A stretch of DNA of 64,000 nt from Empedobacter brevis_A (GCF_965118635.1 NZ_CBCPHV010000004.1:62001-126000); one strand, 5' to 3'; counted from the first letter of the stretch, positions 41,272 through 50,816 are shown. Made by a program: numbers and translations. The notes: generated by a model not told the origin, from the letters alone.

Positions 41272-42939
41272 TTACATTCCTGCTACCCAAGAAGCAGGAT
41301 TTTGTTTTGATGTTCCACTCCAAATTTGGAAATTCATTACTGTTTCACCATCTCCAGTTGTATAAATTATTCCTAAAGATTGACCACGTTTTACAACATC
41401 ATCTTTTGAAACACTTACACTTGATAAATTTGTATAAACGGAATAATATGAACCATGTCTTACTAATACCGATTTACCATTTCCAGATACGCTCATAACA
41501 GCTTGTACAGTTCCTTCGTATACAGCACGTGCATGTGCACCACGATATGTCGAAATATCAACACCACTATTTTGTGTTGTAATGTTAGATAAAACTGGAT
41601 GCGAATTAGAACCAAATCTACTCACAACTGTTCCTTTGTCCACTGGCCAAGGTAAACGACCTTTGTTTGATGAAAACTCACCAGAAATTCCTTCAGAATC
41701 TGGGCGCTCAGCAAAAGTTTGCGAAGGTTTCACAGCATCTACTTTCACTACACGTTCTTTTTCTGGAACTTTTGTTACAACTTTTTGTTCGGCTTCTATT
41801 TTTGCTTTACGCTCTGCTTCTGCTTTTGCGGCAGCGATTTTACGCGCATCTTCTTCTTTTTGTGCTTTTAGACGAGCTTCCTCTTCTGCTTTACGTTGAG
41901 CAATAATACGTTGACGTTCTGCCTCTGCTTCACGTTCTAATTGTTCAAATTTAGCAATCTCGGTTTTTGCTGTAGAAACGAAACTTCCTGCTGGATGATG
42001 ATTAAGATAAGATTGATACGCTTGTTTTGTATGCGCAGAACGTGCGATATTCCATGCTTTGGCATCATTCTCAATTCTTAAAATTGCTGTACGAGCAGAT
42101 TTTGCATAATCACCTTTTGGATTATCACGCAAATATTCATTATAAGATGCAATAGAGTTACCTCGTTTTGCTTCGTTCCAGTCTTTTAAATCTTTTTCTG
42201 CACGAATCTTCGCTTGACGAATTTCTTCTTCAATAATTGCTTTAATTTGTGCATCAATTTGGCGTTGTTGCGCTTCTTTCGCATTGATTTCAGCAGCAAT
42301 AACTCCTTCATTTTTACGAAATTCTTCGACCGCTTTTTCTTTTGTTAAACGTTCTTTTTCAAGATTTTGACTAAACAAAGTTTGTTGAGAAAGTACTTTT
42401 GCTTTTTCGTCTTTTGCTTTTTCTTTTTGTGCTTTTTTCGTCTGAATATCAGTTTGTTTCCCAATAATTTCATTTGCTTGTCCTAATTGGAAAGCTGAAT
42501 ATTTTTCTAAATATTTTATACGACGATATGCTTCTCCCAAACTTTTAGAAGAAAGCACAAATAGTAATTTATTTTCAACAGATTTGTTCTTGTATGCACG
42601 AACGAGAACCTGTTTGTAGTCTTTTTTCAGTTCAACCAACTCGCGAGAAAGTTTATTAATCTCTAATTGAGTTAAATAAATTTCATCCTCGATAAAACGT
42701 TTTTCTTTCGATAAGTTGTTTACTAATTTTGTTTGTACTTGAATTTTTTTTGATAAATTCTGTACATAATCAACATTTAACTTCGAATTTTGTTTATTAA
42801 CCTCGAGTTGTTTATTTAAGTTTATAATCTCTTTTTTAAGTTGAGCATTTTGTTTTTGTAAGTTCGCTTTATTGTATGGAACCTGTGCAAATACTGATAA
42901 TGACAACGTTAAAAGTACAGTTGATAAAACAAACTTCAT
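41272..42939 (-). CDS. envC: Murein hydrolase activator EnvC-like, M23 domain
   Basis: The 555-residue secreted protein has a signal peptide (ending VFA-QV), a long coiled coil (about 25-120 and 185-250), a Glu/Lys/Ala-rich segment with TPR-like repeats of the form YLxxxPKGDYAKSA (about 260-330), and a C-terminal LytM/M23 domain (about 430-555). As in EnvC, the metal-binding H-x-x-x-D and H-x-H motifs look incomplete: GSNSHPVLSNITTQNSGVDI keeps H and D, while the late HxH is not evident (RHGSYYSVY). It may activate an amidase at division rather than cut. Its start overlaps the DUF4292 stop by one base. Confidence 0.85.
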   Translation of the reverse strand: MKFVLSTVLLTLSLSVFAQVPYNKANLQKQNAQLKKEIINLNKQLEVNKQNSKLNVDYVQNLSKKIQVQTKLVNNLSKEKRFIEDEIYLTQLEINKLSRELVELKKDYKQVLVRAYKNKSVENKLLFVLSSKSLGEAYRRIKYLEKYSAFQLGQANEIIGKQTDIQTKKAQKEKAKDEKAKVLSQQTLFSQNLEKERLTKEKAVEEFRKNEGVIAAEINAKEAQQRQIDAQIKAIIEEEIRQAKIRAEKDLKDWNEAKRGNSIASYNEYLRDNPKGDYAKSARTAILRIENDAKAWNIARSAHTKQAYQSYLNHHPAGSFVSTAKTEIAKFEQLEREAEAERQRIIAQRKAEEEARLKAQKEEDARKIAAAKAEAERKAKIEAEQKVVTKVPEKERVVKVDAVKPSQTFAERPDSEGISGEFSSNKGRLPWPVDKGTVVSRFGSNSHPVLSNITTQNSGVDISTYRGAHARAVYEGTVQAVMSVSGNGKSVLVRHGSYYSVYTNLSSVSVSKDDVVKRGQSLGIIYTTGDGETVMNFQIWSGTSKQNPASWVAGM

Positions 42940-43739
42940 TATTTTATTTCTTTTTTCTTATACCCATCTGGAATTGAGAACGGTGTGTTCATTTCCTGAA
43001 ACGTAAAACTATTATATTCCAAATCTATTTGACGCGTTTTTTTCTCTTTTATAATAATTTTAACATTTTTTGGAAATTCCTCTGCTCCAGCTTTTACCCA
43101 ATTGTTGTAAACCAAGTCAACTTCCATTTTTCGTTTTGGATCTTTTAAATGAGCTTCTTTCAATCGAAAACCATTATCGAAAATGTATGTTTGTATATAT
43201 TCGCCTTCTTTAGGTGAAGCTGCAATTGCTTGATTTTTATTGTATGTAATTGTGTATTGATTGTTGGCAAAACTTGCTGTATAATCAGTCGGATTTAGAT
43301 CAACGAAAACTTTTCCTAATATCAAATTTTGTAATTTTTGATAATCGATAAAATCTACTTTTAATAATTTATTTGCAATGGAAAAGTCGCCTTCGTAATA
43401 TGTTCCGCCTAATTTTTCGAAAGCTGCAAAACCATCTGGAGTGATTAAAGCTCGCGCTCCTGTAAAACCAAATTTTGTTGCATTAACCCATATCTTTTGT
43501 CCATTTTTCACAGCAATTGTTGCATTCGCATCACCAGAAATCTCTTCTAAATTTGCACTGACTTTTGCTTTAATCGTCAAATCTTTAAAAGATGATTTTT
43601 TAGATAATGTTTGCTGAATAATTTTTGAAGAAGCCGAAACAACTTCTGTATTATCTTTATCTACTTTTGCTACTTTTTGAGTATTACAAGCTGTTGTAAT
43701 AATTCCTAAACAAAAGATATACGTTAATTTCTTGATCAT
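42939..43739 (-). CDS. DUF4292 lipoprotein
   Basis: The 266-residue predicted lipoprotein (lipobox IITTAC, cysteine at about 18) matches DUF4292: KVSANLEEISGDANATIAVKNGQKIWVNAT, then GARALITPDGFAAFEKLGGTYYEGDF. The fold resembles LolA/LolB-type half barrels (a comparison from family knowledge, not from this sequence), so a role in lipoprotein or LPS handling is possible. It is placed between the nucleotidyltransferase and envC in an operon conserved in Flavobacteriia. Confidence 0.8.
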   Translation of the reverse strand: MIKKLTYIFCLGIITTACNTQKVAKVDKDNTEVVSASSKIIQQTLSKKSSFKDLTIKAKVSANLEEISGDANATIAVKNGQKIWVNATKFGFTGARALITPDGFAAFEKLGGTYYEGDFSIANKLLKVDFIDYQKLQNLILGKVFVDLNPTDYTASFANNQYTITYNKNQAIAASPKEGEYIQTYIFDNGFRLKEAHLKDPKRKMEVDLVYNNWVKAGAEEFPKNVKIIIKEKKTRQIDLEYNSFTFQEMNTPFSIPDGYKKKEIK

Positions 43740-43744
43740 ATTTT

Positions 43745-44767
43745 TTATGCTTCGTGAGATTTAAAATCCAATTCTGAATAATCACCTAAACTGATACTTC
43801 TCGAAACACCAAAATATTTGGCATTGTTTCCTATCATTGTATCTGTAAGGTTTGCATTACAAATTCTTGAATTTTCTTGAATCAAACTGTTATCGATATT
43901 AGAGTTTTCAACAACCGTTCCATTTCCTAATGAAACAAAAGGTCCTATTTTCGAATTTTTAATCACAACATTTTCACCAATAAAACATGGTTCAATGATT
44001 AATGAATTATCGATTTTTGAAGAAGATGGAATTGTTTTGAAATCTTCTTTATCTAAATTCAAAACGCGTGTATTGGTATCAACAGTAACGGCTTTATTAC
44101 CACAATCCATCCATTCGTCAACTTTTCCAAGTGTGAATTTATCTCCTGCAGCACGCATATTTTCTAATGCATCTGTTAATTGATATTCACCTCCTTTTTG
44201 AATATCATTTTCTAATAAATATTCAATTTCTTTATATAGCTTTTGTCCATCTCGGAAAAAGTAAATTCCGATAATGGCTAAATCTGAAACAAAATCTTTT
44301 GGTTTTTCAACGAAATCTGTAATCACGTTTTGATCATCTAATTTCACCACTCCAAAAGCTGAAGGATTTTCGACTTGTTTTACCCAAACAACGCCATCTG
44401 ATTCCATATCTAATTTGAAATCTGCACGAAACAATGTATCTGCATATGCAACAACTGTTGGTCCATCCAAAGCTTCTTTTGCCATCCAAATAGAATGTGC
44501 AGTTCCAAGTGGTTCTAATTGGTGAGAAATTGTTCCTTTTGCTCCTAATTTCTCTGCAATTGCAATTAAATCAGCTTCAACTTCTGCTCCGAAATCACCA
44601 ATTACAAAAGCTATTTCATCTATTTTTTCTGAACAAACTTTTGCAATATCTTCTACCAAACGATGTACAATTGGTTTTCCTGCAATTGGAATTAAAGGTT
44701 TTGGTGTTGTTAAGGTATGAGGGCGTAAACGTGAACCACGTCCAGCCATTGGGATAATAATTTTCAT
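43745..44767 (-). CDS. Sugar-phosphate nucleotidyltransferase
   Basis: The 340-residue enzyme has an N-terminal NTP-transferase domain starting IIIPMAGRGSRLRPHTLTTPKPLIPIAGKP, the G-x-G-x-R nucleotide loop and the PK lysine, then AYADTLFRADF with the metal Asp. A short C-terminal left-handed beta helix follows (residues about 245-335, hexapeptides such as FIGENVVIKNSKIGPFVSLGNG). It should join an NTP and a sugar 1-phosphate for cell-surface glycan synthesis; the sugar cannot be read. The flippase three genes away fits. Confidence 0.88.
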   Translation of the reverse strand: MKIIIPMAGRGSRLRPHTLTTPKPLIPIAGKPIVHRLVEDIAKVCSEKIDEIAFVIGDFGAEVEADLIAIAEKLGAKGTISHQLEPLGTAHSIWMAKEALDGPTVVAYADTLFRADFKLDMESDGVVWVKQVENPSAFGVVKLDDQNVITDFVEKPKDFVSDLAIIGIYFFRDGQKLYKEIEYLLENDIQKGGEYQLTDALENMRAAGDKFTLGKVDEWMDCGNKAVTVDTNTRVLNLDKEDFKTIPSSSKIDNSLIIEPCFIGENVVIKNSKIGPFVSLGNGTVVENSNIDNSLIQENSRICNANLTDTMIGNNAKYFGVSRSISLGDYSELDFKSHEA

Positions 44768-44834
44768 TTTATAAAAAAATCTTGGTTAGATTATGATTGA
44801 TTAGATTTCTAATTTTAAAAAATTAAGAAATATT

Positions 44835-45269
44835 TTATTGTTTTCCTGTGCTTCCGAAACCTCCAGCTCCGCGCTCGGTTTCATTTAAATCTTTAGCTTC
44901 TTCCCACTCTACAGTTTCATGCTTTGCAACGACTAATTGAGCAATACGTTCACCATCATTAATCGTAACAGATTCATTTGAAACATTTGCTAGAATAACT
45001 CCGATTTCTCCACGATAATCTGCATCAATTGTTCCAGGAGAATTTAAACAAGTTAAACCATGTTTTAATGCCATTCCACTACGAGGACGAACTTGTGCTT
45101 CATAACCTGCAGGCAATTCGATACTTAAACCTGTTGGAATTAATCTTCTTTCTAAAGGTTTTAATTCGATTGGTTGATCAATGTTTGCTGTTAAATCCAT
45201 CCCAGCTGATAAAGCTGTTTTATATTCTGGTAAAGGATGTTTCGAAATGTTGATAACTTTTACTTTCAT
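44835..45269 (-). CDS. dut: dUTP diphosphatase
   Basis: The 144-residue trimeric enzyme splits dUTP to dUMP and PPi, keeping uracil out of DNA. All five motifs show: AGMDLTANI, RPRSGMALKHG, NSPGTIDADYRGEIGVIL, RIAQLVV and the C-terminal RGAGGFGSTGK. It starts 2 nt after the flippase stop. A 67-nt spacer without a terminator separates it from the nucleotidyltransferase, so read-through is likely. Confidence 0.96.
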   Translation of the reverse strand: MKVKVINISKHPLPEYKTALSAGMDLTANIDQPIELKPLERRLIPTGLSIELPAGYEAQVRPRSGMALKHGLTCLNSPGTIDADYRGEIGVILANVSNESVTINDGERIAQLVVAKHETVEWEEAKDLNETERGAGGFGSTGKQ

Positions 45270-45271
45270 CT

Positions 45272-46690
45272 TTATTTTCTTAGTTTTTTGAGCGTATTTT
45301 TTTCTGCAAATGCAATAAACGCAATGTAAATGATTAGAATTAGATTACCAATAATCAAATTAGAACCAAGAACAAAGTAATTTGTCCAAGCCAAAGCGAT
45401 TGCAATTCCCATGTAAAGTAAAATTTTATTGACCTTATATGGGATCGGATAAACTTTCTGTCCCCAAATGTACGAAATCACCATCATTACACCATAAGCC
45501 AATAAAGTTGTCCATGCAGAAACCATAAAGCCATATTTTGGTAATAAAAACACATTCAAAATAACCGTAATTGCGCCTCCTATTAACGAAATTACTGTTC
45601 CTATGCTTGTTCTATCAGTTACTTTGTACCATGTTGAAAGATTATAATAAATTCCGAAAAACAAATTCGCAATTAAAATAATTGGTACAATATCCAAAGC
45701 ATTCCAATAAGTAGAATTTGGAACAAATATTTTCTTAATCCATTCGATATTGGCTAAAATTGCAAGAATAACAATGTTACAAATGATACTAAAAAAGAAT
45801 AAAATATTAGCATAAGTTTGTTTTGCATCACCTTTTTTAGCAACTTTAAAGAAAAATGGTTCAATTCCCATGCGATACGCTGTTACGAAAAGCGTCATTA
45901 AGGTTGCCAATTTATAACAAGCTCCATAAGAACCAGCTGCTGCAGGATCTATTAATTGACGTTGAACTAATTTATCAAAATTTTCATTCAAAATATAACC
46001 TAAACCAGCAATCATAATAGGATAACCGTACAAGAACATTTGCTTGAAAAGTGGTCGGTCAAATTTGAATTGAATATGACGTAAAACACCTATTAATAAT
46101 ATAAACCCTAAAATACTTGCCAATAAATTTGCAATAAATGGATATGAAATTGTATTATCGAAACCTAGATCTAGCATAAAATCTTTAGAAACATAATACA
46201 ACAAGTAAATTGTTAAAACAGCTTGAAAAACATTTTGAATAACTTTAATTCCAGAATATAAAATCGGGCGTTCTTTAAATCTTAGAACTGCAAATGGAAT
46301 TACACAAATTGCATCAAAAAAAGCAATCCAAGCAAACCACATCAAATATTCAGGATTGTTGCTGTAATTTGCAAAATCTGCCAATGGCTGTAAAAAAAGA
46401 AAAACCAAAACAAGCATTGTGGTTGAACTCATTACCATAAACCAAAAAGCTGTATTCAACACTTTTTGATACATTCCTTCTTCGGTTGCATAACGGAAAA
46501 AGGCTGTTTCGAAACCGAATGTTAAAATAATATTCAGAAAAGAAACCGCAGAATATAATTGAGAAAACATTGCAAAATCTGAATTATCAACTTGCTTGAT
46601 AATAAAAAAATTCAATGCTAAAATAATCACTCTCGGCAAAATAGAGCCAATACCATAGATAATGGTCTCACTAAAAAGCTTTTTATACAA
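45272..46690 (-). CDS. Polysaccharide/lipid-linked oligosaccharide flippase (Wzx/MATE-like)
   Basis: The 472-residue protein with about 14 hydrophobic helices belongs to the polysaccharide-export flippase superfamily: LFSETIIYGIGSILPRVIIL at the N-terminus, GFETAFFRYATEE and a MGIEPFFFKVAKKG loop. It would flip lipid-linked sugars across the inner membrane. The start is a TTG at 46690; the first in-frame ATG lies 40 codons later, inside the membrane region, so TTG is the sensible choice. First gene of the envelope operon, divergent from gpsA. Confidence 0.85.
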   Translation of the reverse strand: MYKKLFSETIIYGIGSILPRVIILALNFFIIKQVDNSDFAMFSQLYSAVSFLNIILTFGFETAFFRYATEEGMYQKVLNTAFWFMVMSSTTMLVLVFLFLQPLADFANYSNNPEYLMWFAWIAFFDAICVIPFAVLRFKERPILYSGIKVIQNVFQAVLTIYLLYYVSKDFMLDLGFDNTISYPFIANLLASILGFILLIGVLRHIQFKFDRPLFKQMFLYGYPIMIAGLGYILNENFDKLVQRQLIDPAAAGSYGACYKLATLMTLFVTAYRMGIEPFFFKVAKKGDAKQTYANILFFFSIICNIVILAILANIEWIKKIFVPNSTYWNALDIVPIILIANLFFGIYYNLSTWYKVTDRTSIGTVISLIGGAITVILNVFLLPKYGFMVSAWTTLLAYGVMMVISYIWGQKVYPIPYKVNKILLYMGIAIALAWTNYFVLGSNLIIGNLILIIYIAFIAFAEKNTLKKLRK

Positions 46691-46759
46691 AGTCGTTAAA
46701 ATTTTTACAAAATTGAGTTTCTTTTCCTAAAATTCAAAATACCTAAGCTACAAATTAGT

Positions 46760-46767
46760 TAACTTTG
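46760..46767 (+). promoter_or_regulatory. -7 box of gpsA
   Basis: TAACTTTG is an exact TAnnTTTG match 18 nt before the gpsA ATG. It shows that an in-frame TTG at 46765 cannot be the start, because it lies inside the promoter. Confidence 0.55.
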
Positions 46768-46785
46768 TTATTCAATACATATATT

Positions 46786-47787
46786 ATGATAGAGTTATCT
46801 AATCGTAAAGTTGGATTAATAGGGAACGGAAGCTGGGCAACTGCGATTGCAAAAATGCTGAATAAAAATCTTGAAACTTTCAACTGGTGGGTAAAAGATG
46901 AATACGTAAAAGGATATTTGGAACGCAATAAACACAATCCAAATTATTTAACTGATGTTGAATTTAAATCAGAAAAACTTAATATTTCAACTGATATAAA
47001 TGAAGTTGTATCCAATTCTGATATTATTTTCTTGGTGGTGCCTTCTATTTACGTTGCCGACTGTTTGAGCAAATTAACTGTTCCATTAACAGATAAATTT
47101 ATTGTTACATCAATCAAAGGAATTATTCCAGATCATTATCAATTAGTCGGACAATATTTATTCGATAAATTTAATGTAAAAGAAGAACAATTAGGAATTG
47201 TAAGTGGACCTTGTCACGCAGAAGAAGTTGCCTTGGAACGTCTTTCTTATTTAACAATTGCTGCACAAGACCAAAACATTGCTCAAATTGTTGCAGATTG
47301 TTTAGCATGTAATTTTATCAAAACAAAACTTTCAAACGATATTTACGGAACTGAATTTGGTGCAGTTTTAAAAAACATTTACGCTATTGCAGCAGGAATT
47401 GCTCACGGTTTGGGTTATGGAGATAATTTTCAAGCTGTTTTAATGAGTAATGCTATTCGAGAAATGAATCATGTTTTAAAAACCGTAAATCCGATGAAAC
47501 GTAGAATTAATGATTCTGCTTATTTAGGCGATTTGCTTGTTACAGGATATTCATTTTTCTCACGAAATCGTATGTTCGGGAATATGATTGGAAAAGGCTA
47601 TACTGTAAAATCGGCTATTTTAGAAATGAATATGGTTGCAGAAGGTTATTATGCAACAAAAGGAGTTTCTATTATAAATGAAGAATTTCAGCTAAAAGCT
47701 CCAATTATCGATGCTGTTCATAAGATTTTATATGAAGGAAAAAGTGCATCAAAAACAATCGAAAAATTATCAAAGAAATTAGATTAA
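46786..47787 (+). CDS. gpsA: Glycerol-3-phosphate dehydrogenase (NAD(P)+)
   Basis: The 333-residue cytosolic enzyme reduces dihydroxyacetone phosphate to glycerol 3-phosphate for phospholipid synthesis. It shows the Rossmann motif VGLIGNGSWATAIAKML at the start, SGPCHAEEV, and the catalytic lysine in GAVLKNIYAIAAGIAHG. The start is the ATG at 46786 (MIELSNRK). One nt separates it from the next gene, so both are co-translated. Confidence 0.93.
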   Translation: MIELSNRKVGLIGNGSWATAIAKMLNKNLETFNWWVKDEYVKGYLERNKHNPNYLTDVEFKSEKLNISTDINEVVSNSDIIFLVVPSIYVADCLSKLTVPLTDKFIVTSIKGIIPDHYQLVGQYLFDKFNVKEEQLGIVSGPCHAEEVALERLSYLTIAAQDQNIAQIVADCLACNFIKTKLSNDIYGTEFGAVLKNIYAIAAGIAHGLGYGDNFQAVLMSNAIREMNHVLKTVNPMKRRINDSAYLGDLLVTGYSFFSRNRMFGNMIGKGYTVKSAILEMNMVAEGYYATKGVSIINEEFQLKAPIIDAVHKILYEGKSASKTIEKLSKKLD

Positions 47788-47788
47788 G

Positions 47789-48211
47789 ATGATTAGAAAA
47801 GATTTTATCACAAAATACATAGAAGAATTGGCTAAAATTCTAAGTAAACTTTTAAATCTTGAATTTATTGATAATAAAGATGATACTGAATTTCTTTATT
47901 ATTTTGGAGAAATGCTAAAATCGTATTACAAAATAGATGATAATAATTTATCAACTTTATTGGAAGCCGATCAAGAACGCGATCAGTTTTTGTTAGCAGA
48001 TGAATTGAAAAAGAAAAATATTTTGACATTCATGAAAGCAATTCGTATTTATCTAAATCGAGAAGATATTGAAAAAGCGAAAGCTTCTTACGAAGTCTTG
48101 AAACGTATAGAAAATATCAATTCTGGAATTTTTCAATTTCCTACAGAAGAAGATAATTTGATTGCGAAAGAACGAAAAATTGTAGAAGAAAAAATGGCTA
48201 ATTTGTTATAA
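47789..48211 (+). CDS. Hypothetical protein, DUF6483-like by appearance
   Basis: The 140-residue, all-helical, charged cytosolic protein is not firmly recognised. The opening MIRKDFITKYIEELAKILSKLL resembles DUF6483 proteins, which also start with such a helix and have TPR-like helical pairs; here residues 50-140 read like two such pairs (DQERDQFLLADELKKKNILTF; REDIEKAKASYEVLKRIE). It starts 1 nt after gpsA and ends in a terminator, so it is expressed with gpsA. Function is unknown. Confidence 0.6.
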   Translation: MIRKDFITKYIEELAKILSKLLNLEFIDNKDDTEFLYYFGEMLKSYYKIDDNNLSTLLEADQERDQFLLADELKKKNILTFMKAIRIYLNREDIEKAKASYEVLKRIENINSGIFQFPTEEDNLIAKERKIVEEKMANLL

Positions 48212-48234
48212 AAAACTACATTTAAAATATTCAG

Positions 48235-48274
48235 AAAGCTAACCAATAAGTTGATTATTGTGTTAGCTTTTTTT
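48235..48274 (+). terminator. Terminator of the gpsA operon
   Basis: AAAGCTAAC-CAATAA pairs with TTATTG-(T)-GTTAGCTTT around a GTTGA loop, then seven Ts. One bulged T interrupts the stem. Confidence 0.85.
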
Positions 48275-48418
48275 ATACTTTTGATTAAAATTCTTAAAAC
48301 ATTTCCCGAAGCTGGTCATGAAAATTATTTGAATCGATTTGGACAAGAATAGAAACAAACAATTTCATCATTTTTAAATCATGAATCTTAATTGATGATT
48401 TATTTTCCAATTTGTCCT

Positions 48419-48426
48419 TATCTTTG
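48419..48426 (+). promoter_or_regulatory. -7 box of folD
   Basis: TATCTTTG followed by CA is the most common form of the Bacteroidota -7 element; it lies 18 nt before the folD ATG. Confidence 0.6.
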
Positions 48427-48444
48427 CACAAACACAACAAAACA

Positions 48445-49320
48445 ATGCAAATTTTAGACGGTATTAAACTGGCAAAAGAGATCAAACAAGAGATCAAGGA
48501 GCTGGTACAGAATTACAAGGACCAAGGAGTTCGTGTACCACATTTGGGTGCAATTTTAGTAGGAAGTAATGGTGCTTCACAAACCTATGTTGACAATAAA
48601 ATTAAAGATTGTCATTTTGTAGGTTTTGAATCATCAGAATTACGCTTACCTGATACTATTTCTCAAGAAGATTTAATTGCTGAAATCGAAAAATGGAACA
48701 ATGATGATACATTGGATGGATTTATCGTTCAGTTACCTTTACCAAAACACATCGATCAAGAAGCTGTAATCAATGCAATTGATCCTAAAAAAGATGTAGA
48801 TGGTTTTCATCCGATGAATTTCGGGAAAATGGCTTTAGAAATGGAAACATTTTTACCAGCAACACCTTACGGAATTATGGAAATGTTGGAACGTTATAAC
48901 ATCGATACAGTTGGTAAAAATACGGTTATAATTGGTCGTTCTCGTATCGTTGGTCGCCCAATGAGTATTTTGATGAGTAAAAATGGAAATCCTGGAAATA
49001 GCACAGTTACTTTAACACACTCAAAAACTCAAAATTTAGAACAATTTACAAAAGAAGCTGATATTGTGATCACTGCTTTAGGTGTTCCTGGCTTCTTGAA
49101 AGCTGATATGGTAAAAGATGGAGCGGTTATTATTGACGTAGGAATTACACGCGTTGACGACGAAAACAGCCCTCGAGGATTTAGATTAGCTGGTGATGTA
49201 GATTTTGATAACGTAAAAGAAAAAGCATCGTGGATAACACCTGTTCCTGGAGGAGTAGGACCAATGACACGTGCGATGTTATTAAAAAACACATTGTTGG
49301 CTTACAACAACAAAAAATAA
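48445..49320 (+). CDS. folD: Methylenetetrahydrofolate dehydrogenase/cyclohydrolase
   Basis: The 291-residue bifunctional enzyme interconverts methylene-THF, methenyl-THF and formyl-THF. Signatures: VGSNGASQTYVDNKIKDCHFVGFES with the catalytic Lys, the FIVQLPLPKHID loop, PKKDVDGFHPMN and the Rossmann segment VIIGRSRIVGRPMS, ending PVPGGVGPMTRAML. I start at MQILDGIK (48445). The frame extends 11 codons upstream, but the -7 promoter box lies there. queE follows after 4 nt. Confidence 0.95.
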   Translation: MQILDGIKLAKEIKQEIKELVQNYKDQGVRVPHLGAILVGSNGASQTYVDNKIKDCHFVGFESSELRLPDTISQEDLIAEIEKWNNDDTLDGFIVQLPLPKHIDQEAVINAIDPKKDVDGFHPMNFGKMALEMETFLPATPYGIMEMLERYNIDTVGKNTVIIGRSRIVGRPMSILMSKNGNPGNSTVTLTHSKTQNLEQFTKEADIVITALGVPGFLKADMVKDGAVIIDVGITRVDDENSPRGFRLAGDVDFDNVKEKASWITPVPGGVGPMTRAMLLKNTLLAYNNKK

Positions 49321-49324
49321 AATT

Positions 49325-49972
49325 ATGATACAGATTGCATCAACAACTACAGAAGAACAACAATTGATACAAGAAGGGAAATTATTACCTGTAATGGAAC
49401 ATTTCTACACAATTCAAGGTGAAGGAATGTATACAGGTGTGGCTTCTTATTTCATTCGATTAGGAGGTTGTGATGTTGGTTGTCATTGGTGCGATGTAAA
49501 AGATAGTTGGGATGCTGAAAAGCATCCCTTAACTAATGTTGATGAATTAGTTGATTTAGCAACTTCTCAAGCTAAAACTATTATTATAACAGGAGGAGAA
49601 CCTTTGATGTGGGATTTAACTTATTTGACAAAGAAATTACACGAAAAAGGAGCTCGAATTCATATCGAAACTTCAGGAGCTTATCCTTTAAGTGGAGAAA
49701 TAGATTGGGTTTGCCTTTCTCCAAAAAAATTAATGCTTCCATTAGATGAAGTTTGCGAAGCTGCAAACGAATTGAAATGTATTGTATTTAACAATCACGA
49801 TTTTCAGTTTGCTGAAGAACAAGCTGCTCGAGTTGGAAAGGATTGTACTCTTTTCTTACAAACTGAATGGAGCAAACGAGAAAAAAATCTTCCATTAATT
49901 GTGGAATATGTAAAAGAAAATCCGAAATGGCGTTATTCTTTACAAACTCACAAATACTTAGATATTCCTTAG
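49325..49972 (+). CDS. queE: 7-carboxy-7-deazaguanine synthase
   Basis: The 215-residue radical SAM enzyme contracts 6-carboxytetrahydropterin to 7-carboxy-7-deazaguanine, a step in queuosine synthesis. The iron-sulfur cluster binds in CDVGCHWC, the CxxxCxxC radical SAM motif near residues 50-57, preceded by FYTIQGEGMYTGVASYFIRLGGC, which is diagnostic for QueE. IITGGEPLMW is the SAM-binding GGE motif. It is co-transcribed with folD. No other queuosine genes are in the window. Confidence 0.93.
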   Translation: MIQIASTTTEEQQLIQEGKLLPVMEHFYTIQGEGMYTGVASYFIRLGGCDVGCHWCDVKDSWDAEKHPLTNVDELVDLATSQAKTIIITGGEPLMWDLTYLTKKLHEKGARIHIETSGAYPLSGEIDWVCLSPKKLMLPLDEVCEAANELKCIVFNNHDFQFAEEQAARVGKDCTLFLQTEWSKREKNLPLIVEYVKENPKWRYSLQTHKYLDIP

Positions 49973-50064
49973 TTATTTATCTGTTTAAAATCACTTCTAT
50001 TTATAATGAGTAAACTTTTTTAAGTAACTGAATTTCATTATTTTTATATCAAACTAAAATTAGA

Positions 50065-50589
50065 ATGATAAAAAAAATAACTTTGATGAGTTTTGCAGCA
50101 ATCTTGATGATGAGCTGTGGCGGTTCTAAAAAAGAGGAATCTACTCAAACAGAAATTGATTATAGCACTGCAACACAAGAAGATTCTGAAACTTCTACAG
50201 TAACACCTGCAACAAACAATCATATTGTATTGAAAGCAAGTGATGATATGCGTTATGATAAAACTGAATTTACAGTAAAAGCTGGAGAAGAAGTTACTTT
50301 AATTTTAATGAATACTGGTGAAATGTCGAAAGAAGCAATGGGACACAATTTCATTTTATTAAAACCAGGTTCTGATGCAGCTGATTTTGCAAACAAAGCT
50401 GCTTCTGCAAAAGCAACAGATTATATTCCGACAGAATTACAATCAGAAATTATTGCACACACAAAATTGTTAGGTGGTAAAGAAAATGATCAAATCAAAT
50501 TTACATTAGAAGAAGGGACTTATGATTTCTTATGTTCTTTCCCTGGACATTTTGCGACAATGAATGGTAAAATAAAAGCTGTAAAATAA
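50065..50589 (+). CDS. Azurin-like cupredoxin lipoprotein
   Basis: The 174-residue predicted lipoprotein has a lipobox MMSCGG (cysteine about 17), a Ser/Thr/Glu linker of 35 residues and an azurin domain. Copper ligands are visible as His in MGHNF and the Cys-x4-His loop CSFPGHFATM with the axial Met. It should carry single electrons in the periplasm, for example to a terminal oxidase or peroxidase, anchored by its lipid. Single gene with a terminator downstream. Confidence 0.9.
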   Translation: MIKKITLMSFAAILMMSCGGSKKEESTQTEIDYSTATQEDSETSTVTPATNNHIVLKASDDMRYDKTEFTVKAGEEVTLILMNTGEMSKEAMGHNFILLKPGSDAADFANKAASAKATDYIPTELQSEIIAHTKLLGGKENDQIKFTLEEGTYDFLCSFPGHFATMNGKIKAVK

Positions 50590-50690
50590 ATAATTATTTT
50601 TTATGTCAAATCTGTTTTTGGCATAGATATTGTTAAATACAAAGAGTATAAGATTTAGTAGAGTAAATTTTGTCCTCATGTGTTAATTTT

Positions 50691-50717
50691 AAGCCTGTTT
50701 TCAACAGGCTTTTTTTT
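50691..50717 (+). terminator. Terminator after the azurin gene
   Basis: AAGCCTGTT (50691-50699) pairs with AACAGGCTT (50703-50711) over a TTC loop, then Ts. It lies about 100 nt past the azurin stop; the bases between hold nothing I recognise. Confidence 0.85.
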
Positions 50718-50752
50718 GATTTATTAACTTCTATTAACCAAATATTTAACAC

Positions 50753-50783
50753 TTGTTTAGATTGTCTTGCCCTTGTAATTTCA
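50753..50783 (+). promoter_or_regulatory. Candidate promoter of poxB
   Basis: TTG (50753-50755), 20 nt, then TAATTTCA (a near match to TAnnTTTG) lie 33 nt before the poxB ATG. Confidence 0.4.
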
Positions 50784-50816
50784 TAACTTGTTTCAACAAT
50801 CAAAAAATACCTTATT

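Noticed and set aside
41272..42939. Active M23 endopeptidase call for the EnvC-like protein
   Set aside because: The second zinc motif HxH is not visible, so I describe it as an EnvC-type activator instead.
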